DNA of 5,909 nt from Desulfuromonadales bacterium (GTDB taxonomy: Bacteria; Desulfobacterota; Desulfuromonadia; Desulfuromonadales; UBA2294), in NCBI GenBank assembly GCA_030591795.1, contig JAUVAJ010000128.1, positions 1-5,909 on the forward strand, given 5' to 3'. Under the pieces are notes generated by a model that saw only the letters and a list, made by a program, of their open reading frames with translations, was not told where the DNA came from and searched no databases. How positions within the stretch are numbered: the first letter of the stretch is position 1; each line of letters starts with the position of its first letter. Below are positions 1 to 5,881 of this stretch, in pieces. A program made the position numbers and the translations under genes.

Positions 1-899
1 CGGTCACCACTGCCGACCTGGGATTTACGGTCTGCCGCCTGTTCAGCCTGCTGCTCGGCCAGCATCATATCATAAAGCCGCGACTGCAGAACCTTCATCG
101 CCTTGGCCCGGTTTTTATGTTGTGATTTTTCATCCTGACAGGAGACGACCAGCCCGGTCGGAAGATGGGTCAGGCGGATTGCCGATTCGGTCTTGTTGAC
201 ATGCTGACCACCGGCTCCGGAGGCGCGGAAGAGATCTACCCGCAAATCGCCCGGATCGATGTTGACCTCAACATCGTCAACCTCCGGCAGTACCGCTACT
301 GTGCAGGCAGAAGTGTGAATACGCCCCTGTGATTCGGTTTCCGGCACCCGTTGCACCCGGTGGACACCACTTTCGAATTTAAGCCGGGAATAGACTTTTT
401 TGCCACTGATCAGGGCAATTACTTCCTTGACCCCGCCCGCTTCTGATTCGGACATACTGATCAACTCAATCTTCCAGCCATTGCCGTCAGCATAGCGACT
501 GTACATCCGGAACAGATCGCCGGCAAACAGCGCCGCCTCATCACCGCCGGTCCCGGCACGAATCTCAAGGATAATATTTTTCCCATCGTTCGGGTCCGTC
601 GGTCGCATCAGCTGTTTCAGTTGTTCAACCAGCTTGGCCAGTTGCTCTTCAAGTGCCGGCAACTCTGCCTTGGCGATCTCGCCCAGATCAGGGTCCTGCA
701 GCAGTTCGCGGTTGCCGACAATTTCTGCTTCAACCTGGCGGTACGCAGCGTAGGTTTCGACCACTCCGGATAGTTCCGAGTGTTCCTTGGTCAGTGACCG
801 GTACTTTTCCTGGTCGGCAATGGTCTTCGGGTCGGACAGCAACCCTTCAACCTCACGGAAACGATCAACTACTTCTTCAAGTTTTTCGATGTTATGCAT
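1..899 (-). CDS. prfA: Peptide chain release factor 1 (RF1), partial: C-terminus beyond the left edge
   Basis: Class I release factor that reads UAA and UAG in the ribosomal A site and triggers hydrolysis of peptidyl-tRNA. I translated the minus strand by hand: 299 complete codons are present, against about 360 residues for the family, so roughly the last 60 are missing. The N-terminal helical domain starts [10 protein letters not shown]. The family stretch [20 protein letters not shown] lies near residues 114-133. The codon-recognition tripeptide is Pro-Glu-Thr at 186-188 (the P-x-T type of RF1, not the SPF of RF2). The catalytic GGQ is at 230-232 within [16 protein letters not shown]. The ATG at 899 is the only sensible start, because an in-frame TGA lies two codons upstream (903-905). 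No strong Shine-Dalgarno precedes it. The gene follows thyX after 52 nt with no terminator, so co-transcription is likely. The GGQ glutamine is normally methylated by PrmC, often encoded just downstream, which would lie outside this window. Confidence 0.97.
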   Translation of the reverse strand, partial: MHNIEKLEEVVDRFREVEGLLSDPKTIADQEKYRSLTKEHSELSGVVETYAAYRQVEAEIVGNRELLQDPDLGEIAKAELPALEEQLAKLVEQLKQLMRPTDPNDGKNIILEIRAGTGGDEAALFAGDLFRMYSRYADGNGWKIELISMSESEAGGVKEVIALISGKKVYSRLKFESGVHRVQRVPETESQGRIHTSACTVAVLPEVDDVEVNIDPGDLRVDLFRASGAGGQHVNKTESAIRLTHLPTGLVVSCQDEKSQHKNRAKAMKVLQSRLYDMMLAEQQAEQAADRKSQVGSGD

Positions 900-951
900 G
901 AGTCAAGCCGGAATAATTAAGGCCCCGCAGCAATACGGAGCCAGTGTAAGT

Positions 952-1644
952 TTAAAGCTCGGAAAATTCCTGACGAACCTCGGTGATGGCACCGCAGGTC
1001 ATCTGCCCTTCCGGACACGGCCCGTCAACACAGCCGGGACCCGCTTTGGCAAACAACATAGGCGCAACCGAACGAGCCTGGCGCAACATCTCTTTGGCCA
1101 TCAACTGAATTTCCCATTGCGCTCTGCGACAGCAACGCAACAGAAAGAAATGCCGCAATTCGCGGGCATTCATAGTAATCACTATTTTGGTTGTTGCCGC
1201 ATTCGGCAACAGAAAACGGGCATCCTCAGCCGGAATTCCAGCCTCGATCATCTCGCGGTACAGCTCATGAATTCCATCCAGCATCGCCTCGAAACGGCTG
1301 GCCAATTCCGGTGCATCTGCCAGAGATGGCGGCGTAACCGCCTCAAAACGATCACTGTGCGACACATAACGCTGACTCTGTTGCGAAAAAGAAGCGAGAC
1401 GATGCCGTACCAGTTGATGTGAGCAGGCGCGGCTGATCCCCTCAACGCCGAAGGTGAACACGGCATGTTCGAGAACAGAAAGATGCCCCAGTTCGAGAAT
1501 TTTCCGCAGCAAGGTCTCCTGCTCGGACTGCTCTCTCGCCATCAGGTTTTCGATGGTCGAGGCCGAATAACAGAGACGTGCCGCAGCGGCAACGACCTTT
1601 TCCGGTTCGGGGGTATGAGTCAGCAACTGAACACGCATCGGCAT
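952..1644 (-). CDS. thyX: Flavin-dependent thymidylate synthase ThyX
   Basis: Makes dTMP from dUMP using methylene-tetrahydrofolate as carbon donor and FAD/NAD(P)H as reductant; the family acts as a cytosolic homotetramer. The product is 230 aa, a normal length. The ThyX signature RHRxxSxxxxSxR is seen as R80 H81 R82, S85, S90, R92 followed by Tyr93. The middle positions are Ser-Gln-Gln rather than the more common Asn-Glu. The second half carries the expected conserved block around residues 143-180, with RFLLPNAATTK, N159-R161-L163 and AQWEI. The tail has three cysteines (205, 210, 217) in a GPGCVDGPCPEG...CG pattern. ATG at 1644 is chosen; AGGA at 1653-1656 sits 8 nt upstream. A second in-frame ATG at 1638, two codons in, is almost as good because GGAAG lies 6 nt before it. 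The gene is isolated from rpmE by a terminator, yet I could not find a convincing promoter of its own. prfA follows 52 nt downstream. Confidence 0.96.
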   Translation of the reverse strand: MPMRVQLLTHTPEPEKVVAAAARLCYSASTIENLMAREQSEQETLLRKILELGHLSVLEHAVFTFGVEGISRACSHQLVRHRLASFSQQSQRYVSHSDRFEAVTPPSLADAPELASRFEAMLDGIHELYREMIEAGIPAEDARFLLPNAATTKIVITMNARELRHFFLLRCCRRAQWEIQLMAKEMLRQARSVAPMLFAKAGPGCVDGPCPEGQMTCGAITEVRQEFSEL

Positions 1645-1665
1645 CTTCCGGGTCCTGTTACGAAT

Positions 1666-1680
1666 CCCGGAGAATCCGGG
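1666..1680 (-). other. Small GC-rich inverted repeat ahead of thyX
   Basis: CCCGG and CCGGG flank a 5-base loop, about ten bases upstream of the AGGA sequence of thyX. The same stretch is also an imperfect direct repeat (GAATCCCGGA then GAATCCGGGA). In the thyX leader it could form a short, stable hairpin. No T-run follows, so it is not an intrinsic terminator. Any regulatory role is a guess. Confidence 0.35.
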
Positions 1681-1693
1681 AGAAAAGAAATAT

Positions 1694-1811
1694 GGCTGAT
1701 GAAAAACCCCGTCTGCGGCGTTGCCTTTGCTCTCGTCACGGCAACATAGCTATCGCTACGTCGCGCTTCTCGATCTAAAGGCGCCTTACATCCAGGCATT
1801 TTTGATCAGCC
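1694..1811. repeat. 118-bp element with 12/13 inverted ends, probable dispersed intergenic repeat (MITE-like)
   Basis: The ends are GGCTGATGAAAAA (1694-1706) and TTTTTGATCAGCC (1799-1811), which are inverted copies with one mismatch in 13. Inside is a stem of seven pairs around the tetraloop TATC (1744-1750 with 1755-1761), with one G-U wobble when read on the minus strand. The element is too short to code for a transposase and has no open frame that looks real. I see no clear target-site duplication. From memory, similar GATCGAGAAGCGCGACGTAG... spacers occur many times in Desulfuromonas-like genomes, but I could not search. It lies between the rpmE terminator and the thyX start, so it forms most of any thyX leader or promoter region. 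Confidence 0.55.
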
Positions 1812-1832
1812 GAAAAAACCGCGCTTATCAAT

Positions 1833-1862
1833 AAAAAAGAAACGGCCCCGCAAGGCCGTTTC
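1833..1862 (-). terminator. Intrinsic terminator behind rpmE
   Basis: Read on the minus strand, GAAACGGCC (1862-1854) pairs perfectly with GGCCGTTTC (1847-1839) around a 6-base loop and is followed directly by six T (1838-1833). It begins 7 nt after the rpmE stop codon. It should end most rho-rpmE transcripts before thyX. Stem, loop and T-run all match the standard form. Confidence 0.9.
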
Positions 1863-1869
1863 CGACTGA

Positions 1870-2073
1870 TTATTTACGGTCGTATTTCTTGCGGAAACGC
1901 TCGATCCGGCCAGCAGTATCAATCAATTTCTGTGTGCCGGTGAAAAACGGATGGCAAGAAGAACAGATTTCTGTGCTGACCTCACCGCCGCGGGTGGAGC
2001 GGGTTTCAAAACTGTTGCCACAGTGACATTTAACAGTTACAGCTTCGTACTTCGGGTGAATGCCTTCTTTCAT
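1870..2073 (-). CDS. rpmE: 50S ribosomal protein L31, zinc-binding type
   Basis: Small protein of the large ribosomal subunit that bridges towards the 30S head. The product is 67 aa, the usual length is about 65-75, and it starts with the family's MKEGIHPKY. It has the four zinc ligands of the C+ (zinc-containing) form: Cys16, Cys18, Cys37 and Cys40. These are followed by the conserved HPFFTG (41-46) and a basic C-terminus ([12 protein letters not shown]). In many bacteria the C+ form is replaced by a cysteine-free paralogue under zinc starvation; no such copy is in this window. The start at 2073 is supported by a strong AAGGAG (2082-2087) 8 nt upstream. The gene lies 115 nt after rho and is closed by an intrinsic terminator, so it is probably the last gene of a rho-rpmE transcript. 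Confidence 0.97.
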   Translation of the reverse strand: MKEGIHPKYEAVTVKCHCGNSFETRSTRGGEVSTEICSSCHPFFTGTQKLIDTAGRIERFRKKYDRK

Positions 2074-2188
2074 ACTCTTGACTCCTTAAAAGTGGCCTGG
2101 CGGGTACAGACCTGATTAATATCTATCGTGAAACGATTATTTTTATCACGTCTAAAGACCCCACGCAAGGTTCTTCTTGCGGTTATCT
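2074..2188 (-). promoter_or_regulatory. rho-rpmE spacer with a hairpin and a weak promoter candidate
   Basis: Eight bases past the rho stop codon a 6-bp stem (CGCAAG/CTTGCG, 2176-2181 with 2164-2169, loop 6) can form. It is followed by GTGGGGTCTTTAG and not by a T-run, so I do not call it a terminator. It may be a processing site or part of an rpmE leader. A weak promoter is possible on the minus strand: TTGCGT, 17 bases, TAAAAA (3/6 and 4/6 to consensus). L31 genes in several phyla carry autoregulatory leaders, but nothing here lets me assign one. Confidence 0.25.
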
Positions 2189-3436
2189 TTACTGATTCAT
2201 GCTTTCGAAAAATTCAGCATTGGTCTTCGTGTCACAGAGCTTGTCGAGCAGAAACTCCATACTGTCTACCGGCTTCATGCTCGACAGCACTTTACGCAAC
2301 AACCAGATCCGCTGCAGGCTGGTCTCATCCATCAGCAACTCTTCGCGCCTGGTGCCCGACTTATTAATATCAATCGCCGGGAACATTCGCTTCTCAACCA
2401 GACGCCGATCAAGCTGCAATTCGGAATTGCCGGTCCCTTTAAATTCCTCAAAAATAACCTCGTCCATCTTGCTGCCGGTGTCGACCAAAGCGGTAGCAAT
2501 AATAGTCAGGCTGCCACCCTCTTCAATATTCCGGGCTGCGCCGAAGAACCGCTTCGGTTTGTGCAGGGCGTTCGAATCAACACCACCGGACAGAATCTTG
2601 CCGCTCGGCGGTACAACCGTATTATAAGCCCTTGCCAGACGGGTGATCGAATCGAGTAGAATGACAACGTCACGCTTGTGCTCAACCAGACGCCTCGCCT
2701 TCTCGATAACCATTTCTGCCACTTGGACGTGCCTGGTTGCCGGTTCGTCGAAAGTCGACGATATAACCTCACCTTTGACGCTGCGCTGCATATCGGTCAC
2801 CTCTTCCGGACGCTCATCAATCAGCAACACAATAAGGTAGACCTCAGGGTGGTTGGTCGAAATGGAATTGGCAATGTTCTGTAGCAACATCGTCTTGCCG
2901 GTCCGCGGTGGCGCGACAATAAGCGCACGCTGGCCCTTGCCGACCGGGGCGATCAGATCGATGACCCGGGCCGACATGTTGTCCGGATCGGTCTCCAGAA
3001 TCAGCCGCTGATCAGGATAAAGCGGGGTCAGATTGTCAAACAGGGTCTTGTCGCGCGCAACAGCCGGGTTTTCAAAGTTAACCTCAGCGACCTTGAGCAG
3101 GGCAAAATAACGTTCACCTTCTTTCGGCGGACGAATCTGGCCGGCCACGGTATCACCGGTACGCAGAGTGAAACGACGAATCTGGGATGGCGACACATAG
3201 ATATCGTCCGGACCAGGCAGATAATTGGCATCTGGTGCCCGCAGGAAACCGAAGCCATCCGGCAGGATCTCCAGGACCCCCTCACCGAATATCGCACCGT
3301 TTTTCTCCGAAGTCACATTCAGGATGGCAAAAACCAGATCCTGTTTGCGCATCCCTGATGCATTCTCAACACCCAGATCCTTGGCGATAGCCGCCAGTTC
3401 AGTCGCTTTCTTCTCTTTAAGCTCTTTCAGATTCAT
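2189..3436 (-). CDS. rho: Transcription termination factor Rho
   Basis: Hexameric RNA-dependent ATPase/translocase that binds unstructured nascent RNA and dissociates RNA polymerase. The product is 415 aa, close to the E. coli length of 419. Domains in order: N-terminal helical domain (about 1-48, [14 protein letters not shown]); cold-shock-like OB fold (about 50-125) with the RNP1-like GFGFLR at 61-66 for primary RNA binding; RecA-like motor (about 150-400). In the motor I see Walker A APPRTGKT (175-182, with Lys181), catalytic Glu region DERPEEV (207-213), Walker B DVVILLD (256-262), the Q-loop SGGVDSNAL (283-291) and the R-loop FKGTGNSEL (332-340). There is no large insertion in the N-terminal domain, unlike actinobacterial Rho. 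The start at 3436 is supported by AAGGGA (3442-3447) 5 nt upstream. A long AT-rich leader precedes it. rpmE follows without a convincing terminator. Confidence 0.98.
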   Translation of the reverse strand: MNLKELKEKKATELAAIAKDLGVENASGMRKQDLVFAILNVTSEKNGAIFGEGVLEILPDGFGFLRAPDANYLPGPDDIYVSPSQIRRFTLRTGDTVAGQIRPPKEGERYFALLKVAEVNFENPAVARDKTLFDNLTPLYPDQRLILETDPDNMSARVIDLIAPVGKGQRALIVAPPRTGKTMLLQNIANSISTNHPEVYLIVLLIDERPEEVTDMQRSVKGEVISSTFDEPATRHVQVAEMVIEKARRLVEHKRDVVILLDSITRLARAYNTVVPPSGKILSGGVDSNALHKPKRFFGAARNIEEGGSLTIIATALVDTGSKMDEVIFEEFKGTGNSELQLDRRLVEKRMFPAIDINKSGTRREELLMDETSLQRIWLLRKVLSSMKPVDSMEFLLDKLCDTKTNAEFFESMNQ

Positions 3437-3483
3437 TACTGTCCCTTAAGGCATGACCGTCGCAAATGACAATCAAAAATTGC

Positions 3484-3521
3484 GGATGCGTCACAGAGCA
3501 TCCAAGGCTGTCGACAGAGCC
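3484..3521 (-). promoter_or_regulatory. Two adjacent hairpins in the rho leader
   Basis: Just upstream of the rho ribosome-binding site are two inverted repeats: GGATGC (3484-3489) with GCATCC (3498-3503), loop 8; and GGCT (3506-3509) with AGCC (3518-3521), enclosing most of the perfect 10-bp palindrome CTGTCGACAG (3508-3517). They lie 37 nt or more from the AAGGGA site. Neither has a T-run, so they are not terminators. In E. coli rho is autoregulated through its leader; whether these stems do the same here is inference. Confidence 0.35.
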
Positions 3522-3631
3522 GATTGATCAATAACACACCGGGCAGATCTGTCTTTTTTGTTTGAATTATTTATCAATAAACAATGAAATTAATTATTTC
3601 GGAAGAATTTCAGGATTTTTACAAATATTTC

Positions 3632-3649
3632 CGCACCGATGTCGGCACG
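3632..3649 (-). promoter_or_regulatory. Leader hairpin in the rho upstream region
   Basis: On the minus strand CGTGCCGA can pair with TCGGTGCG across a 2-base loop, or as seven pairs with a 4-base loop. Two of the pairs are G-U. On the plus strand those two positions are A-C mismatches, so the structure favours RNA made in the rho direction. It sits in otherwise AT-rich sequence. Confidence 0.3.
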
Positions 3650-3726
3650 TAGTTTTTAAGCGCTTATGTCAGTTATCCCTGCAACAGAATTTAACGCTGG
3701 ATTATATAAACTATATCGTCGATAGG

Positions 3727-3750
3727 AATCGGGTCTGTGCCCCAATGATT
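3727..3750. repeat. Short GGGTCTGTGCCCC-type dispersed motif, possible remnant
   Basis: AATCGGGTCTGTGCCCCAATGATT has inverted arms (AATC with GATT, GGG with CCC). It resembles the GGGTCTGTCCCC motif that I remember as frequently repeated between genes in many bacterial genomes, often near REP-associated (Y1-type) transposase genes. No transposase is in this window, so at most this is a solo copy or decayed end. The resemblance is from memory and not tested. Confidence 0.3.
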
Positions 3751-3789
3751 GATTTGAATTGAAATAGACGTGTTTAGTAGACAGTTTGC

Positions 3790-3818
3790 TATTTACATCC
3801 TTCCTGCTGCGTTGTCAA
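3790..3818 (-). promoter_or_regulatory. Promoter candidate for rho, sigma-70 type
   Basis: On the minus strand a perfect -35 TTGACA (3818-3813) is followed after 17 bases by TAAATA (3795-3790), a weak -10 with 3 of 6 consensus bases. It lies just past the terminator of the lipoprotein gene, where a rho promoter would be expected. Transcription would start near 3783 and give rho a leader of about 345 nt. The rest of the 470-nt gap is AT-rich and holds no gene I can support. Confidence 0.4.
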
Positions 3819-3839
3819 TCAGTTTTGTGCTGTAACCAC

Positions 3840-3867
3840 AAAAAAACCCTCAATCACGAGTGAATTG
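3840..3867 (-). terminator. Probable intrinsic terminator of the lipoprotein gene
   Basis: On the minus strand CAATTCA pairs with TGATTG around CTCG, with one bulged base. AGGG and seven T (3846-3840) follow. It starts 39 nt after the lipoprotein stop codon. The stem is AT-rich and four bases separate it from the T-run, so efficiency may be modest. The position between the two convergent functions (end of one unit, start of the rho promoter) supports the call. Confidence 0.55.
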
Positions 3868-3906
3868 CCGAGAATATTTCAAAAAACACCTGTCGTGCAA
3901 TGAAGC

Positions 3907-4668
3907 CTACTTCATTTGCTGCACGATCCGGTCAATCATCTGACTGAACGGTTTCGGTATGTTTTTGTCAACCAACATTGCCGCATCCGGCTCTCTCAAT
4001 GTGCGCCGTAGCCCGGTCAAACTGATCGACTTGATCCGGATCGTTTCAGCTCGATTCCAGTAAGACTCGGTAAAATCCGGGTAATCAAGTCGCAACAAAA
4101 CTGCATCAGGCGCCATACTGAGTTGCCAGAGAACCCGGCCAGTCGGATCGACAATCGATGCAGTGTAAAGCAGCGAACTGTAATCAGCCGTCAGGTAATC
4201 CAGCCGCATACTGTAAGAGCTCCAGCGTTTCTCCTGCCGCTTGATCCCATGAACAACCACAACCAGCACCGCATCAGCAACCGCTTCATCTGCCAGCTGT
4301 GAACTCCCCTGCGGGCTGAACGAATATCTAATTTTGGTTGCCGCAGCCTCACCAATCACTTCCTGTCCGGCCAGCAGTCGCGTGCGAATCTCCTGCGGAT
4401 CGCCAGCTAACGGCCGCACATCAAAATGACGGCCTTGCTTACGCAATTTGTCGACCAGCTTCTGCTGAATAGCAGGAGTGGAGAGGTTCAGCAAAGAGAT
4501 AAGACCGTCCCGGGAATAGTAATTGATCGATTCCGTATCGATCAGAACCGGTAGAACACCGAGGGTTTTGACCTGTTGTTTATATTCTTCTGGCGACACA
4601 GTGTATAGCTTACTCGCTACACATCCGGACAGCATCAGACAGCAGATTATGTACACAAAATTTTTCAT
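3907..4668 (-). CDS. Uncharacterised lipoprotein
   Basis: A 253-aa protein I do not recognise. MKNFVYIICCLMLSGC is a typical type II (lipoprotein) signal: one Lys, a hydrophobic core, and the lipobox LSGC with the lipidated Cys16. Val17 follows rather than Asp, which in enterobacteria would favour the outer membrane. The mature part has a strand-like LGVLPVLI (37-43), an amphipathic stretch SLLNLSTPAIQQKLVDKLRKQG, a hydrophobic strand DAVLVVVV (132-139), SIVDPTGRVLWQ (171-182) and LDYPDFTESYWNRAETIRIK (194-213). This order (VLP strand, helix, ADAVL strand, VDxxGxxLW) loosely recalls the GNA1162/DUF799 lipoproteins, but the match is weak. An in-frame extension to an ATG at 4713 is rejected because it overlaps gluQ and hides the signal peptide. 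The gene starts 31 nt after the gluQ stop, so it is either its operon partner or has its own promoter at 4699-4704. Confidence 0.85.
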   Translation of the reverse strand: MKNFVYIICCLMLSGCVASKLYTVSPEEYKQQVKTLGVLPVLIDTESINYYSRDGLISLLNLSTPAIQQKLVDKLRKQGRHFDVRPLAGDPQEIRTRLLAGQEVIGEAAATKIRYSFSPQGSSQLADEAVADAVLVVVVHGIKRQEKRWSSYSMRLDYLTADYSSLLYTASIVDPTGRVLWQLSMAPDAVLLRLDYPDFTESYWNRAETIRIKSISLTGLRRTLREPDAAMLVDKNIPKPFSQMIDRIVQQMK

Positions 4669-4675
4669 TTCATAG

Positions 4676-4681
4676 TTCCTC
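4676..4681 (-). promoter_or_regulatory. Ribosome-binding site that decides the lipoprotein start
   Basis: GAGGAA on the minus strand lies 7 nt before the ATG at 4668. It supports this start over the in-frame ATG 15 codons upstream, which has no such site and would bury the lipoprotein signal. Confidence 0.7.
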
Positions 4682-4698
4682 GTCTTGGAATGACTACC

Positions 4699-4704
4699 AT
4701 TATA
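4699..4704 (-). promoter_or_regulatory. Perfect TATAAT overlapping the gluQ stop codon, possible lipoprotein promoter
   Basis: A consensus -10 TATAAT is formed by the last codon and stop codon of gluQ (GTA TAA T). A start near 4692 would leave a 24-nt leader that includes the GAGGAA site. The -35 region at the right distance (CACACC or ACACCA) is poor and there is no TGn extension, so the match may be chance. Confidence 0.3.
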
Positions 4705-5632
4705 CCCGATCAATCGACGATGGTGTGCGCGGAATCCGGGAAAAATCGAAGTTATCTACCGCCCACGCCAGAACATCTTGCGGGAGCATCTGTTCACTTT
4801 GCTCCGGCAACACCTGATTCAAAAGACGCATTGCCCGCAGAATGGGAGCAACTTTGCCTATCTCCCCATCCAATCCAGTCAGACCGTGGCGCTTGCTCAG
4901 TTTTTTACCATCCGGGCCGAGGGCAAGCGGCAGATGAACATAATCCGGCGGCGACTGGCCAAGACAGGCATGCAGGTATATCTGTCGAACAGTAGAACCG
5001 AGTAGATCAGCACCACGTACGACTTGGGTCACCCCGGCCGCATGATCATCAACAACAACCGCAAGTTGATAAGCGTACGTGCCATCAGCCCGTTTTAATA
5101 TAAAGTCACCTACAGCGTTAGCCAAATGCTGCTCGGTCTGACCGAACACTGCATCATGAAAACAGAACAACTGCTCTGGAACCTGCAGGCGCAGAGTCCG
5201 GGGTTGACGACCGGGCGGCAACCCGTCACGACACGTTCCGGGATAACGCGGCCCCTCTTCGCCATGCTGCGGTGCACTGGCCAGGATCTCCTTGCGACTG
5301 CAGCCACAAATGTAGACCAGCTTCTCCTCCCGAAGTTGATCAAGTGCCGCCTCATAAGCAGCAAAACGCGCACTCTGGTAAACCACCGGTCCATCCCATT
5401 CAAAACCGAACGCCTCAAGATCACGCAGAATACTGTCAGCCGAACCGGGCACCACCCGGGGAGCATCAAGATCCTCTACTCGCATCAACCACTTACCGCC
5501 CGCCTGACGGGCCAGGCAATAACTGCCGACAGCTGCCACCAAAGAACCAAAATGCAATGGTCCGGTTGGGCTCGGCGCGAATCGGCCGACCGGAGGTTTG
5601 TGTTGATCTATGTTGGGGGAAGATATATGCAT
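4700..5632 (-). CDS. gluQ: Glutamyl-Q tRNA(Asp) synthetase
   Basis: A truncated paralogue of glutamyl-tRNA synthetase that activates glutamate and attaches it to queuosine at position 34 of tRNA-Asp (YadB/GluQRS). The product is 310 aa, matching the family (about 300), and lacks the anticodon-binding domain of GluRS. The N-terminus has GRFAPSPTGPLHFGSL (16-31) with the HIGH-like HFGS at 27-30. The zinc site is Cys109-x-Cys111 with Tyr130 and Cys134, as in E. coli YadB. VVVDDHAAGVTQVVRGADLL (192-211) is a family block, and KLSKR (244-248) is the KMSKS counterpart. The ATG at 5632 is the only near start and gives a 15-residue lead before the first conserved residue. No Shine-Dalgarno is visible, but a promoter lies directly upstream. 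The lipoprotein gene follows after 31 nt. The dksA gene that often precedes gluQ in gammaproteobacteria is not seen. Confidence 0.95.
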   Translation of the reverse strand: MHISSPNIDQHKPPVGRFAPSPTGPLHFGSLVAAVGSYCLARQAGGKWLMRVEDLDAPRVVPGSADSILRDLEAFGFEWDGPVVYQSARFAAYEAALDQLREEKLVYICGCSRKEILASAPQHGEEGPRYPGTCRDGLPPGRQPRTLRLQVPEQLFCFHDAVFGQTEQHLANAVGDFILKRADGTYAYQLAVVVDDHAAGVTQVVRGADLLGSTVRQIYLHACLGQSPPDYVHLPLALGPDGKKLSKRHGLTGLDGEIGKVAPILRAMRLLNQVLPEQSEQMLPQDVLAWAVDNFDFSRIPRTPSSIDRV

Positions 5633-5640
5633 GACTTCAG

Positions 5641-5669
5641 ATGATGCCTTTAGTGTGATGGAGTGTCAA
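5641..5669 (-). promoter_or_regulatory. Promoter of gluQ, implying a leaderless or near-leaderless mRNA
   Basis: On the minus strand a perfect -35 TTGACA (5669-5664), 17 bases, then CATCAT (5646-5641; 4 of 6, with the key A2 and T6). Only 8 bases separate the -10 from the gluQ ATG, so a normal start site would fall near 5634, two bases before the ATG. The lack of a Shine-Dalgarno in front of gluQ agrees with this. Confidence 0.5.
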
Positions 5670-5719
5670 GATTTGGGCGTATGACTAATGGTATTAACCA
5701 ATTCCATTTATTAATCAAA

Positions 5720-5881
5720 GCCGTCGGGTTCCTCCTTCGCCAAGGCTTCGGCGGACAAGCCCGGCCCGACAGCCGTGTTCATTTTCTTTGTAGAGCCGCA
5801 AAGAAAACGAACCAAAAGAAACGGCTCACTTGACCCTCCGTCGCTCTACGAGCTATCAGTCTACGCTAAAGCTACGACGGA
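5720..5881. repeat. Block of three consecutive inverted repeats, probable dispersed-repeat mosaic
   Basis: First, GCCGTCGGG (5720-5728) pairs with CCCGACAGC (5765-5773), 8 of 9, and encloses a CGCC/GGCG stem. Second, AGCCGT (5771-5776) with ACGGCT (5821-5826) encloses GTTCATTTTCTTTG (5777-5790) with CAAAGAAAACGAAC (5799-5812), 13 of 14, loop 8. Third, TCCGTCG (5837-5843) pairs with CGACGGA (5875-5881). The first two overlap by three bases. The word GGCGGACAAGC occurs at 5750-5760 and again at 5887-5897. The style (TTCGCCAAGGCTTCGGCGGACAAG, then AAAGAAAACGAACCAAAAGAAACGG) resembles abundant intergenic repeats I remember from many bacterial genomes. There is no credible gene in this stretch; it runs to the right edge. 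Confidence 0.5.

Noticed and set aside
787..1422. Long plus-strand open frame of 211 codons across prfA and thyX
   Set aside because: It lies antisense to two well-supported genes, shows no recognisable motif and has no ribosome-binding site. It is a by-product of thyX codon use.
2164..2181. Hairpin after rho as an intrinsic terminator
   Set aside because: The stem is sound but no T-run follows on the minus strand, so co-transcription of rpmE remains likely.
3544..3561. CAGATCTG palindrome with a following T-run on the plus strand as a terminator
   Set aside because: The palindrome has no loop and there is no plus-strand gene upstream for it to end.
3562..3762. Plus-strand frame of 66 codons in the gap upstream of rho
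   Set aside because: It begins at a TTG without a ribosome-binding site, in AT-rich sequence with biased composition, and runs through the GGGTCTGTGCCCC motif. Nothing supports it as a gene.
4669..4713. N-terminal extension of the lipoprotein to an ATG at 4713
   Set aside because: It would overlap the gluQ end, has no ribosome-binding site and would place 15 polar residues ahead of an otherwise textbook lipoprotein signal.
5687..5708. AATGG ... CCATT inverted repeat upstream of the gluQ promoter as an operator
   Set aside because: Five-base arms with a 12-base centre in AT-rich DNA are expected by chance.
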